Assembly: GCF_003148665.1 (NCBI RefSeq)
Contig: NZ_QGGQ01000008.1
Location: 126,566-190,565, forward strand
Direction of reading: 5' to 3'
DNA length: 64,000 nt
Source of the DNA: Maribacter polysiphoniae
Lineage (GTDB): Bacteria > Bacteroidota > Bacteroidia > Flavobacteriales > Flavobacteriaceae
Position numbers and translations under genes: made by a program. Shown piece after piece: positions 54,332 to 64,000 of this stretch (position 1 is its first letter; each line of letters begins with the position of its first letter). Below the pieces are notes generated by a model. That model worked only from the letters and a program-made list of their open reading frames with translations, ran no database searches and was not told where the DNA came from.

Positions 54332-57300
54332 TTAAGGTCTCACCACATCTGTCGGAAGGACCCCAAATAATGCCTTGAAACATTTTGTGAAATAGGAAGG
54401 GGATGAAAACCCTACTTGATAGCAAACCTCGCTGATGTTTATTTCCACATCAGTTTCAATGATCTGCTTGGCTTTCTGCAATCTGACGTTTCGTAAAAAT
54501 TCATTTACGGTCTGCCCAGTAAGTGTTTTAATCTTTCGGTATAGTTGGCTACGACTTAAATTGAGCTCTTTGGCCAATAACTCCACACTCAAATCGGGAT
54601 CGCTTATGTTCTCATGGACATAATTCAACACCTTTTGTATAAATCCTTTATCCAGTGAGGTGTTATTTGTGTTTTCATCACCACCACTGATATTCCTAAA
54701 ATATTTATCAAAGATGATTTGTCGACTTGTGATCAATTGATTGAGTCTAAGCCTTAACAGCCTCATATCAAATGGTTTGACCATATAGGCATCGGCACCG
54801 AATTCTATTCCCTCGATCCTATCGTCTATTTTGGCTTTTGCGGTCAGCATCAACAAAGGTATATGGCTGGTCCTCAAATCCTCCTTAATAAACTTACAGA
54901 ACATAAACCCATCCATATTCGGCATAATGACATCTGTCAAGATAATGTCCGGTAAAATATCTTTTGCGATTTTTAGCCCTTCTTTACCGTCTTTGGCCAC
55001 GACTACCTTGTATTGTTCCTTAAACTCATCTTTTAAATAATTGCGTAGCTCCGCATTATCCTCAACGATCAACAGTGTGTAAGACTTATATTTAGGGGGT
55101 GATTTTTCCTCTTGCCCCTCCATTTCCCCTTTTTCACTATCAATTACCCCAAAGGATTCCCTAGAAGAAGGTCTCAAGGCTTTCGATTCTTCCAAAAGAA
55201 GCTCATTTTCACTAAAATACTCCTTCCCTTTGGGCAAAACTATTCTAAATGATGTGCCCTTTCCTAATTCACTGGTCACCTCAATCTTTCCTTTATGCAA
55301 CTGCACGAAGCTTTGTACCACCTCGAGTCCTATACCGGTTCCCCCGTAATAGGTTTCATTAAGGTTTTTTACTTGATAGAAACGTTCAAATATTTTCCCG
55401 ACCTGTTCTTCCGTTAACCCTGGTCCTGTATCGGAAATAACTATTTCGACAACCTTTATTGGTTCATTTTCATCAACCAATGGCAATTTTTCAAAAATAT
55501 CGTTTGATACGATATCCAAGGTTATACCCCCACCCTCATTCGTAACTTTCATTGCATTGGAAAGAATATTGAAAATGATTTTCTCCAACATTTTCTCATC
55601 GGCATAAATGGGAATATGATCTTGGTCTTTATCGATGGTCAAGTGTATGTTCTTGCTTAATGCCTCCGCTTCGAAATAATCTATTACCTCATTCGATAAT
55701 ACACTTAAATCAAGTTCCTTTACTTTGATATTCACTTTGTTATGTTCCAGTTTCCTGAAATCCATAAGCTCATTGATAAGCCGATAAAGCCTATCCGTAT
55801 TCTTATAGATAACGTTGTGTTTATCCCTGATCTTCGCCGGTAGGTTAAGGGTCTTATCCCCAATAATATCTTTAAGAGGGTTTATTATAAGTGTCAAAGG
55901 GGTTCTGAATTCATGAGAAATATTGGTAAAGAATTGTAGTTTCTGCTTATACAATTCATCTTCCCTTGCCCGTTGGTCCCTTTCGGCACGAATCAATTGT
56001 TTTTCCTTTATTCGTTTCTGTGTGACCAAATTCAACAGATACACCCCTAACATGAATAAACACAGATAACAAAGAAGTGCGATATTCGTTTTCCACCAAG
56101 GAGGTAGTACGGTAATCTTTAGTTCTAAGGGAGTCTCATTCCAAATTCCATCATTGTTCGCTGATTTTAATTTAAAGGTATATTCCCCCTGATCCAAATT
56201 GGTATAGGTCGCACTTCTTTGACTCCCCACATAATTCCAAGAATCCTCCAATCCCTCAAGGTAATAGGCATATTGGTTCTTTTCTGGTCGCGTATAATTA
56301 ATGCCGACATAGTCTATGGTGAAAACAGACTGTGTATGATCTAATGTGATTTCTTTTGTTTCGGAAATGACCTTTTTCAAAGGGGATCCTTCCCCATTGG
56401 CAACTACCCCCTCATTAAAAAGCTTAAACCCTGTCAAATATAATCTTGGAACCCCTTTGTTTTGGCTAATCTCGTTGGGGTCAAAAAAATCAATGCCTTT
56501 ATAATTCCCAAAATAGAGGATGCCTTGGTCATCTTGCAGTACTGCATTGAAATTGAAATCATCGGAAAGCAATCCATCGTTTTGGGTATAGTTGGTAAAC
56601 TCCCCTTGCGACAGATTGATTTTGGTAATACCCGAGTTACCACTTATCCAAATATTGTCGTTATCACTTTCTAAAACACTGGATACCGTTTCATCATTTA
56701 GACCAATGATCTCATTGTAAAAAACATATTCATTCGTTTCATCATCATAACTACATAGGCCCGAGCCCCTAGTGCCTATCAAAATTTTACCATCCTTACT
56801 TTCATATAAGGAAAGTATATGATTCGCACTGGTCTTATTTTGACTTGTGTTATGAACCTTTTCCGCAAGGGATTTCACTACGAACCCTCCCGAACGTTCC
56901 TGAGTGACCTTAAAAAGGCCTTGGGTCGTACCCAACCATAGGTTATTCTTGGTGTCGACCAATACTTTTCGGATAGCACTGGTATGGATTTCATTTTGTA
57001 CGAAGGGCTCTGAAGTATGCCGAATAAACTCCTGGGTTTTCGGATTGTACGAAATGAGTCCATCGTAGAAGGTCCCAATCCAAATTGTACCATCAGCACC
57101 CTCCGCAAAACTCATTATACGGTTGGAATTAAATACATCGGGTAGATTTTTGCTACTGAAATTGGTAAAAGAATAGGAGCCTTCCTTCAAAAGAAATAGT
57201 CCATTTTGCCAGCTTCCGACCCACAAATTTTTATGACTATCAAAAAATATGGTTTGAATATCCGAACTTTTTAGCCCGGAATACCTGCTTTTACCCCGCC

Positions 57301-58516
57301 CAATATGCTCAAACCTATTCGTCGTAGGATCATAGGTGTCAATACCCCCACCATCCATGCTTATCCAAAGTTTTCGATCATCACCCATTAAAATACCGGT
57401 AACAGACCCCACATCCAATGAATTTGTTTTATAGGGCAGACTTTCAAGACCCTTGAATTTATCGTACAAACTATCGTAAACAGATATACCACTGTTATAA
57501 TAGCCGACCCAAATCCTGTTATCGGTATCCAATAACAACGCCCAAATTGAATTTGAACTAATGCTTTTTTTATCGGTTTTATCCTGAACATACCTATTGA
57601 TGAGATTGCCATTGACCCCCATATGAAATAGACCGTCATTCTCTGTACCCACCAAAACAGTACCATCGGCAAGTTGGACCATATCCAGTATTCGTTTGTC
57701 GGTAATATCGTAATGGCTAATGGCATCCAAGCCACCCTTTTCGATCCCTTTTTCAATTTTATAGACCCCTTGCGATACGGTGCCTATCCATATAGAACTG
57801 TCATGGGCCAACAAAATGGACTGAACCTGATGCTTAAAGGTAACCAAGCCTTTATCGGTATTGAAATACGAAAATTTGAACTTATTGTCCTCTTTATGGT
57901 ATTCCTCCAGACCTAAACTGGTACCCGCATAAATTTTGCCTTCCCCACTAACCTTTATATCATTGACATTCACAATATTCCTTGAGGAAGCAAAATTGGA
58001 AGCCACCCGTCTAATAATCGAATCCCCTGCCGCCAATCTGAAATAACCATTCTCAAAACTCCCAATGAAGATATTATCCGAAGCATCGCCATAAATCGTA
58101 AATGCCGAAAAATTGTAAATACCACTTTTATTGTTCCTTTCGAATGGAATCCGTACGAATTTATCCAAGTCCCTATCATAAAGGTTCAACCCGTTCTCGG
58201 TGCCTATCCAAAGTCTATTTTTCGTATCTAAATAGGTGCAGTGTATTAAGCTACTATTTAAGGAAGTAGAATCATTAATCCGATGTTTGTAAGATGTATA
58301 ATCAATACCATCGAATTTATACAGGCCTTCACCGTTGGTTCCCATCCATATAAAACCATTTTGGTCCTGTATTATGGTAGAAACCGCAACCTTGGAAATA
58401 CCATCTTTGATATTCTCAAATTCAAAGCGCTTGGTTGCTTCCTGAGCCATTACAAGCACAGAACCCAGTGTACTAAGAAATACAAAAAAAAGATTTATCC
58501 TATTTCTATTGCTCAT
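54332..58516 (-). CDS. Hybrid two-component system sensor/AraC regulator (HTCS)
   Basis: A 1394-residue single-protein two-component system. A signal peptide precedes a periplasmic sensor of two seven-bladed propellers (about 25-740, repeats such as GFIWMGTNGEGLYKFDG and NLWVGSWQNGLFLL), a Y_Y_Y domain (about 745-805), a transmembrane helix (about 815-838), histidine kinase (H in FFTNISHEFRTPLTLI; ATP site VISDTGPGLTEEQVG and GGTGIGLEVV), a receiver domain (Asp in IILTDVIMPNMDGF) and a C-terminal AraC helix-turn-helix (ELNLSRSQLYRKIKTLTG). It senses a glycan fragment in the periplasm and activates uptake genes. It is 14 bases behind the DUF5060 gene and directly upstream of susC. Confidence 0.93.
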   Translation of the reverse strand: MSNRNRINLFFVFLSTLGSVLVMAQEATKRFEFENIKDGISKVAVSTIIQDQNGFIWMGTNGEGLYKFDGIDYTSYKHRINDSTSLNSSLIHCTYLDTKNRLWIGTENGLNLYDRDLDKFVRIPFERNNKSGIYNFSAFTIYGDASDNIFIGSFENGYFRLAAGDSIIRRVASNFASSRNIVNVNDIKVSGEGKIYAGTSLGLEEYHKEDNKFKFSYFNTDKGLVTFKHQVQSILLAHDSSIWIGTVSQGVYKIEKGIEKGGLDAISHYDITDKRILDMVQLADGTVLVGTENDGLFHMGVNGNLINRYVQDKTDKKSISSNSIWALLLDTDNRIWVGYYNSGISVYDSLYDKFKGLESLPYKTNSLDVGSVTGILMGDDRKLWISMDGGGIDTYDPTTNRFEHIGRGKSRYSGLKSSDIQTIFFDSHKNLWVGSWQNGLFLLKEGSYSFTNFSSKNLPDVFNSNRIMSFAEGADGTIWIGTFYDGLISYNPKTQEFIRHTSEPFVQNEIHTSAIRKVLVDTKNNLWLGTTQGLFKVTQERSGGFVVKSLAEKVHNTSQNKTSANHILSLYESKDGKILIGTRGSGLCSYDDETNEYVFYNEIIGLNDETVSSVLESDNDNIWISGNSGITKINLSQGEFTNYTQNDGLLSDDFNFNAVLQDDQGILYFGNYKGIDFFDPNEISQNKGVPRLYLTGFKLFNEGVVANGEGSPLKKVISETKEITLDHTQSVFTIDYVGINYTRPEKNQYAYYLEGLEDSWNYVGSQRSATYTNLDQGEYTFKLKSANNDGIWNETPLELKITVLPPWWKTNIALLCYLCLFMLGVYLLNLVTQKRIKEKQLIRAERDQRAREDELYKQKLQFFTNISHEFRTPLTLIINPLKDIIGDKTLNLPAKIRDKHNVIYKNTDRLYRLINELMDFRKLEHNKVNIKVKELDLSVLSNEVIDYFEAEALSKNIHLTIDKDQDHIPIYADEKMLEKIIFNILSNAMKVTNEGGGITLDIVSNDIFEKLPLVDENEPIKVVEIVISDTGPGLTEEQVGKIFERFYQVKNLNETYYGGTGIGLEVVQSFVQLHKGKIEVTSELGKGTSFRIVLPKGKEYFSENELLLEESKALRPSSRESFGVIDSEKGEMEGQEEKSPPKYKSYTLLIVEDNAELRNYLKDEFKEQYKVVVAKDGKEGLKIAKDILPDIILTDVIMPNMDGFMFCKFIKEDLRTSHIPLLMLTAKAKIDDRIEGIEFGADAYMVKPFDMRLLRLRLNQLITSRQIIFDKYFRNISGGDENTNNTSLDKGFIQKVLNYVHENISDPDLSVELLAKELNLSRSQLYRKIKTLTGQTVNEFLRNVRLQKAKQIIETDVEINISEVCYQVGFSSPSYFTKCFKALFGVLPTDVVRP

Positions 58517-58530
58517 ATATATAACAGGGA

Positions 58531-61404
58531 TTATTCAAGGGTTATGCTACCATCTGTGGTAAGAATCCATCTATCCATTTCAAAACCATCCTCCCTCATG
58601 GAGAACGATATTATATAATCCCCTGGTGAATCAAAATTAAGAAAAATAGTTTTTGGAATACCGCAATGGTTTTCTGGAACCCGCTGTGCCGATGACCATG
58701 TCCATTGGTTTTTATTATCACACCATTGCATCCTGGCACCACTTTCGGGCCATGTACCATCAACCCCAACATGCACCCCATTATCTTCGGATCCACTCGA
58801 ATAGGCACTTACCCAAACATAATATTTTCCTGGAGTATTTATTTTGACTTTATAGGATACGATACCACCAATACCTGCTATAGGGAAAAAATTTACACCG
58901 TGCACCAAAGGATCGCCATGCGTAACCCTAGTGTCGGGTAAAGCTTCAATATAAGCACCATTGCTGGATGTTTCTAGATGGTGTTTTATTTTGGGATTGG
59001 AAGTTTCCTGTGACCGTAAAACCCAATCGCGTTTTGTGCCATTATTTGATTTATAGTGAAAGGATTCCGCCTCTACCTCCAAATACCCATTGTTTTCCTC
59101 AAATGGGGCTACGTTCTTCAATTGTTCTTTTACAGAAAGTCCGTCCGGAACCAATTTAAGGGCATTCCATCTACCTCTAGACCAAGCGGTTTCCCCATTT
59201 TCCGGTATTTTCCCATGGGTCATGACCTTTGATTCTATTTGGATGACATCATAGGTATATAAGTACATCTTATCCAAAGCATGCCTAATAGTCTTAAAGT
59301 TTTCAGTGACCTCTGGATTCACCAGTGTATCCAGTACCGTTCCATTAACACGGACAATATATTGTGATTCGCCATCGTTTTCAGCCATACTGATAAAAGA
59401 TGCCTTATACAGGCCTTCCTTGCCCGTAAAAACGGCATATGCAGAAGCAAAACCTTTGCGTTGATCCTTTTGGGAGGCATCAATGGCCAAAACCCCGTTT
59501 AATTCATCACGGTAAAACGAAGGTTTTTCATTATTCTGTTCATAGACAAAATCACTCAAGGCATCCAAGGTTATAACCTCTGGTTTTGATTTTGCTTGTG
59601 TGCCTACAACTTTCTTGCGTTTTATAAGGGCTACCCAATCCCCTTCTTTGTTTGGAGGGTAACCAATATCCACGGCTTTCCCCCCTTTGATTTGTTTTAA
59701 AGTCCCTTTTTGGAGTTTCCCTCCGGTTCTCGGATTGAACCATGCTACCGTAAACATTGATGTTGTATTCAATATATCGATGGTCGTTTTCTGGACCTTT
59801 GGAAGGTATATGGCATAGATTTCCCTGTTTTTCACAAAGACATAATCATCATTATTACTTGTTAGATCATCCGCACTATGCATATCATAAAAAGGTAGAT
59901 GGTCATGAAAAAAATCAAGGGCAATTTTCGTTTGGTCCCACAAGGCATCCCGCGACCTCCAGTCTTCACAATTCAAATCCATATGGGCAAACTTGTAACC
60001 AAAATACCATTCAACCCCTGCTCCCCCTGCCATTAAATTACCCCAAAGCACTGGCCCCCTTACTTCATCATGTGTTGGATCATCCGCATCGGGTTTTGCC
60101 CCGACATCCGCAGGGCCTATCTCATCGAGATTCACTACCCAGGTTTTTTCGGTTTTATGGGACTCCTGAATCCACTTTTTAGTTGTTTCATGCACCAGAT
60201 GTGGATCATGGATTTGGATGGATGGCCCATCTAAATATGGGTTACCAAGAAGCGGTCGCAAGATCTGGTCTTGTTCTTTAGGAACTGAATGTGTGTGCAA
60301 AGCCACAAAATTTTGATACGGATCATTACGCTTAATGTACTCCATCATTGCCTTTCTATCTTCATCATCCTGACCTTTTGGCGACCAATGAACGGGACCG
60401 TTCTCTTCACCCAAATTCCAAGTAACACCCAAATGGTGGGAAAAACGGGCTATCAATTCCCTTAAGTATAACTTTCTTTGCACCCCCAGTTGTCCTATAT
60501 CCAACAACAATTCATTTTCTGTCTCTTGCAAAACAATATGGAGCATTAATCCCAGTTTGTCCATATGGTCAAAAACAATCTCCCACTGATCCAACTTGCT
60601 ACAATCGAATCGATACCTTTCATTTTCATGAATCCAGGGCCAGACATCCTTTCCATCCCCTTGAACGTTCATGGTTAGAAAATAAACAGCGTTCATTCCC
60701 TTAGATGCCAAATAATTCAATGCCCCTATTATATTTTTTCCCTTATTACCCTGCCATATCGGGTCACCTTGCTTCCAATCCCCGGCATGAGGGCCATATT
60801 TGTGGGAAGCAGGTGTTTGATCAAATTCATAATATCCCAAAAAATCCTCAGGGCTATCTGCACCTCCTTTTAAAAAAACCTCTTTGGTTTCGGCATATCT
60901 TAAATATCGTTCCCCTGTATATTGAATACGCCCTTTTGATTCCGGCCCCATAGAACCATCTTCTATATCGGTAATCACAAACGAACCTTTGACCCCGTCA
61001 AAAGACACGGGGCTCCCAGCATCCACTGAGTCGTTAACCGCAATGTTCTCTCCCTTCCTAAATGAAACTTCATACTTCCATTGCCCTATTTTATCAGGTC
61101 TAAATCGGACTTTCCAAATCTTCCCCTTGGTTGAACTGCTTTCCGATGCATTCCCATCAGCAGCATAAAAACCAGGTATAACATATTCGGTATTCCCATT
61201 TTTAAAAGTAACGTTGAGGCGATAATTCAAAAAGGGATTATAAGCGTCATCCTCACTCAATTCTTCCCCCTCAAAAGTTAAGGTCACTTTATGCCATTTC
61301 TGTAATTCCCCTTGTATTCTAACCTCTTGTCCAAGCAGATTGTTAAAACCGCAAACAATAATGAAGAAAAATAATGCCTTTGTACTTCCCATCAATAATC
61401 TCAT
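58531..61404 (-). CDS. DUF5060 putative glycoside hydrolase with C-terminal sugar-binding domain
   Basis: A 957-residue secreted protein. A signal peptide is followed by a DUF5060 beta-sandwich (about 30-150), then a TIM-barrel-like region (about 170-560) with WPWIHENERYRFDCSKLDQW, LGVTWNLGEENGPVHW and VVNLDEIGPADVG, whose Glu residues could be an acid/base and nucleophile pair, and a C-terminal beta domain (about 800-957) with YVWVSAYSSGSEDNGVHVGV that resembles the last domain of GH115 glucuronidases. I do not recognise the substrate. Its place in a xylan locus, in one unit with the sensor, makes a xylan side-chain or related plant/algal glycan likely. Confidence 0.72.
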   Translation of the reverse strand: MRLLMGSTKALFFFIIVCGFNNLLGQEVRIQGELQKWHKVTLTFEGEELSEDDAYNPFLNYRLNVTFKNGNTEYVIPGFYAADGNASESSSTKGKIWKVRFRPDKIGQWKYEVSFRKGENIAVNDSVDAGSPVSFDGVKGSFVITDIEDGSMGPESKGRIQYTGERYLRYAETKEVFLKGGADSPEDFLGYYEFDQTPASHKYGPHAGDWKQGDPIWQGNKGKNIIGALNYLASKGMNAVYFLTMNVQGDGKDVWPWIHENERYRFDCSKLDQWEIVFDHMDKLGLMLHIVLQETENELLLDIGQLGVQRKLYLRELIARFSHHLGVTWNLGEENGPVHWSPKGQDDEDRKAMMEYIKRNDPYQNFVALHTHSVPKEQDQILRPLLGNPYLDGPSIQIHDPHLVHETTKKWIQESHKTEKTWVVNLDEIGPADVGAKPDADDPTHDEVRGPVLWGNLMAGGAGVEWYFGYKFAHMDLNCEDWRSRDALWDQTKIALDFFHDHLPFYDMHSADDLTSNNDDYVFVKNREIYAIYLPKVQKTTIDILNTTSMFTVAWFNPRTGGKLQKGTLKQIKGGKAVDIGYPPNKEGDWVALIKRKKVVGTQAKSKPEVITLDALSDFVYEQNNEKPSFYRDELNGVLAIDASQKDQRKGFASAYAVFTGKEGLYKASFISMAENDGESQYIVRVNGTVLDTLVNPEVTENFKTIRHALDKMYLYTYDVIQIESKVMTHGKIPENGETAWSRGRWNALKLVPDGLSVKEQLKNVAPFEENNGYLEVEAESFHYKSNNGTKRDWVLRSQETSNPKIKHHLETSSNGAYIEALPDTRVTHGDPLVHGVNFFPIAGIGGIVSYKVKINTPGKYYVWVSAYSSGSEDNGVHVGVDGTWPESGARMQWCDNKNQWTWSSAQRVPENHCGIPKTIFLNFDSPGDYIISFSMREDGFEMDRWILTTDGSITLE

Positions 61405-62042
61405 TTAGCCGTTACGTTCGACGAACACAATTTCTATTTGTAATAGGCTTTAAAAATATTCAGTTATCCATATCATTCTTAGTACGCATGAAGCATCCTA
61501 TGCGACAATTGTGGCATTTTAAATTTTAAACCCTAACCGGAAATACGATATGGGAATCCAATTTGGGCTTTGTAGCTTTTTACTGCTAATTAACATGAAG
61601 GTAATTTCCCTTTGAAATTTATACAACTAATGGGGTACAGAAAAAATTATGGACAAAGTAGCATGTTATTAGAAAAGGATTGGCCAAAGGCATATTATAG
61701 TGAATTACCCCTATAATGTTATGGGACATGAACCGTAAGGAAAAGGCATAAAATACTAGAATCAAGGATTCTTAATCCGTAATACTTTTTATGCCCAAGC
61801 TTTTTCCGACTACCTTTGATGCTCTTTCGTTATAATTTTATCCGAATAAATTTAATGGTTAAATCTATCTTCTACAGTCTTAGATTTGCAACCCGGGAGA
61901 ATGCAACCTTCACTAAAAATAGTTTAAGTTACAGAACGATAGTATTACTATGGATGAATGAATGTATAAAGATTTTTTTAAAATTCTATTTCACTAACTT
62001 TATCCATAATTAACTCCAATTTCTTCAAGCCCAATTCTATTC
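61405..62042. other. Divergent non-coding region
   Basis: About 640 bases between DUF5060 and the second sensor. It contains the hairpin at 61745-61795 and a TAnnTTTG match (TAGATTTG, 61881-61888) 154 bases before the second sensor. No -33 partner was seen. A short frame at 61816-62013 lacks support. Confidence 0.5.
61745..61795 (+). other. Nested hairpin in the divergent region
   Basis: GGCATAAA (61745-61752) pairs with TTTATGCC (61788-61795) and inside it AGAATC pairs with GATTCT around AAG; CAAGCTTTTT follows. No gene ends before it, so it may be a leader structure of the second sensor or a small RNA end. Confidence 0.4.
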
Positions 62043-64000
62043 ATGCAGAAAAATAATTTGCTATTAATTACTCTGTTTGCTTTTATCACCTTTACTTCAG
62101 GTGTGGGACAAAGTTTCGATTACAAAATCAATTCGCTTAGTGATAATTTGAGTATTACCGACAATGTTACCTCCTCTTTTTATAAGGATAAAAAGGGCTT
62201 TTTATGGATAGGTAAGATGGATGGGTTGTATAAGTACAATGGTTATGATTATGAAATTTTCCCAAATACCTTTAATGGTGAAACCGGGTTGAGCAACCCA
62301 TGGGTGACGGCCGTAAATGGTTTGCGTGATTATTTGGTGGTCGGTACCAAGAATGGCTTGAACTTATTTAATAAGACTAATCATACCTTTACTTACATTT
62401 TTCCATCGGAAACCAATCCGGAACAGAGTAATTATATCACTTGTTTAGATGTTGACGGTAATGAAGACGGTATTTATTTGGGTACGACAAACGGACTTTT
62501 TCGGGTTAAACTAAAAACAGAAGGCTCCTATGCTATCCAAGAAATTGAATTTGAAGGATCAAAGACCATAGAACAAACCCCAGAGGTTTATCAAATAATC
62601 GCTATGGCCGGGGGGGCACTAATAAGAACTTCCAAAGGGCTTTTTTATTTAAGTGTGGATGCTCCCGCTGCCACCCCTGTTTTGGTGGAAATGGATCAAG
62701 GTGATAAGACACTTAAGGAGTATAGAACCCTGTATCTTACCAAGTCTAACGGTTTACTGATCTTTGCGGATGGACAGACCTACTTTTCAAAGCTGAATAT
62801 TGGCGCCTTTGCAAATGGCGTTCCTTTAAAGGTTCAGAAAATCTCAAGTATATACAGTAATTGGCCCAATCCTGAACTTATCAATAATTTTCTAGAGGAC
62901 ATAAATGGGTCTATATGGATTGGCACCGAAGGGGAAGGATTATTCGTGTACCATAAACAAACAAATAATTGGCAGAACTATAGGCATAAAATCAATTTTG
63001 CCAATGTACTGAACAACGATTTTGTAAGAACATTGTTTGAGGATCCCTCGGGAATGATCGTTGTTGGTACTGATGCTGGGGTAAATACCGTGGTTACATT
63101 GGAGCAGAGGTTCCATATTATCAATAAAATTGACAAAGGTGATAGGGTTGGAACAGAAATTGTCAACGTTCATGGAATTTTGGAAGATAACGATTCCAAT
63201 TTATGGATAGGAACCCGTGGGAAGGGACTTTTTGTATTGAAAGGGGAAAAACAATTAAGTGTAGGCGCAGATGTCAACAACGCATTGGGGCATGTTAGAT
63301 CAATAATTCAAGATAAAAAGGGATCCATTTGGGTGGGAACCCAAGGAGGGATTTATATCATAGAGAAACCGATACGGGATAATGAAGACCTCAAAAGGCA
63401 ATTTCACCTTAAAAAACCAAGTCTTTTGCCAGGAGAGGGTGTTTATGCCATTTTGGAGGATAAGGATGCCAATAAATGGATTAGTACTTCCAGTGGATTG
63501 TATGTATCTACAGCCTTGGGAGAATTGAAACGGATAACAAACACTTCGATTGGAACTTCGCTAGACAACAAAATCATTTATTCCTTAATGCTCGATAGTA
63601 AAAACAGGATATGGTTGGGGACATTGAACGGAAGGATAGCTTATTTGGAGTATAAGGATTACGGCATTTACATATCAAAGTATAAGAATCTAGGAAAACC
63701 ATTGAACTTTAAGATCATTAGGATTGCAGAAGCCTATAAAAAGTATTTTGAGAACTATGAATCCTATAATCTATGCGAGGTGGCCGATAACACCATTTTA
63801 GTAGGTACCAATTTTGGTATTTGTGAAATAGATTTGCCAAATAAGGAAATAAAGCCATTCCTTTCGCTAAAAAGGTCATCCAATCCGTTAAAGGTTGGTA
63901 TGGGGTATGTATACGGGCTATTGTATGATAAGGACAAGAATAAAATATGGGCGAGTTCGAATAATGGTGTATTCAACTATGATTTCGATTCATCCGAAGA
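62043..64000 (+). CDS. Second propeller-type sensor protein, 5' part only (cut by window edge)
   Basis: Open from the ATG at 62043 to the right edge, more than 650 codons. A signal peptide (to about residue 23, SGVGQ) is followed by periplasmic regulator-propeller repeats: GFLWIGKMDGLYKYNGYDYE, SIWIGTEGEGLFVYHK, NLWIGTRGKGLFVLKG, SIWVGTQGGIYII. These match the sensor half of hybrid two-component systems or related propeller-histidine kinases; the signalling part lies outside the window. It is divergent from the DUF5060-HTCS unit and may serve another uptake locus. Confidence 0.85.
   Translation, partial: MQKNNLLLITLFAFITFTSGVGQSFDYKINSLSDNLSITDNVTSSFYKDKKGFLWIGKMDGLYKYNGYDYEIFPNTFNGETGLSNPWVTAVNGLRDYLVVGTKNGLNLFNKTNHTFTYIFPSETNPEQSNYITCLDVDGNEDGIYLGTTNGLFRVKLKTEGSYAIQEIEFEGSKTIEQTPEVYQIIAMAGGALIRTSKGLFYLSVDAPAATPVLVEMDQGDKTLKEYRTLYLTKSNGLLIFADGQTYFSKLNIGAFANGVPLKVQKISSIYSNWPNPELINNFLEDINGSIWIGTEGEGLFVYHKQTNNWQNYRHKINFANVLNNDFVRTLFEDPSGMIVVGTDAGVNTVVTLEQRFHIINKIDKGDRVGTEIVNVHGILEDNDSNLWIGTRGKGLFVLKGEKQLSVGADVNNALGHVRSIIQDKKGSIWVGTQGGIYIIEKPIRDNEDLKRQFHLKKPSLLPGEGVYAILEDKDANKWISTSSGLYVSTALGELKRITNTSIGTSLDNKIIYSLMLDSKNRIWLGTLNGRIAYLEYKDYGIYISKYKNLGKPLNFKIIRIAEAYKKYFENYESYNLCEVADNTILVGTNFGICEIDLPNKEIKPFLSLKRSSNPLKVGMGYVYGLLYDKDKNKIWASSNNGVFNYDFDSSE

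Noticed and set aside
61816-62013. 65-codon plus-strand frame before the second sensor
   Set aside because: No recognisable domain; overlaps the expected promoter and leader of the sensor gene.

Overview
The window looks like a piece of chromosome from a marine-type member of the Flavobacteriaceae (Bacteroidota). The evidence is a type IX secretion/gliding pair (porV, gldJ), SusC/SusD outer-membrane uptake proteins, a hybrid two-component sensor, a DUF5686 barrel protein, near-absent Shine-Dalgarno signals and several matches to the Bacteroidota -7 promoter element TAnnTTTG. These are judgements from reading the sequence; no database search was run.

Left part (1 to about 33.4 kb), housekeeping: a 5' fragment of inorganic pyrophosphatase; a DUF5686 outer-membrane protein; pdhB; the rightward run etfB-etfA-bifunctional nuclease-nupC-thyA; a flavodoxin-like protein; the ergothioneine genes egtB-egtD; a DUF427 gene broken by one in-frame TAG; a CBM48-like protein; a class V aminotransferase that could be the missing EgtE lyase; a 2TM protein and folA; murI; a PafA-like phosphatase; the MlaE/MlaF pair; a leftward sprT-manC-DUF389 operon; a small GIY-YIG-like gene; SDR and M28 peptidase genes; pdhC-pdhA; cdd; porV; gldJ; murF; and tRNA-Val(GAC). 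porU, usually found between porV and gldJ, is missing here.

Middle part (33.4 to 40 kb), gene-poor: a GH109-like Gfo/Idh/MocA oxidoreductase, a LacI-family regulator and a small transaldolase are separated by long non-coding stretches. These hold a seven-copy 13-bp tandem repeat, a terminator-like hairpin with no gene before it, a 16-bp inverted repeat, and near-identical LacI-type operator sequences in front of both the oxidoreductase and the regulator.

Right part (40 to 64 kb), a xylan utilisation locus. A rightward operon encodes a GH10 lipoprotein, a GPH-family sugar symporter and a cytoplasmic GH43, and ends in a strong terminator. Facing it is a leftward block: susC, susD, a lipoprotein with two near-identical carbohydrate-binding modules, a PKD-GH10 lipoprotein, a second GH10 and a GH43 lipoprotein. 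Upstream lie a hybrid two-component sensor/AraC regulator and a DUF5060 putative glycosidase in one leftward unit, and a second propeller-type sensor that runs off the right edge. In the expected scheme, surface GH10 enzymes cut xylan, the binding protein and SusD hand oligosaccharides to SusC, periplasmic and cytoplasmic enzymes finish the job, and the sensor switches the system on.

The least expected details are a 32-codon membrane-peptide reading frame in the susC leader, paired repeats 21 bp apart upstream of it (possible sensor binding sites), a long hairpin just after susD, and an internal terminator between two GH10 genes.
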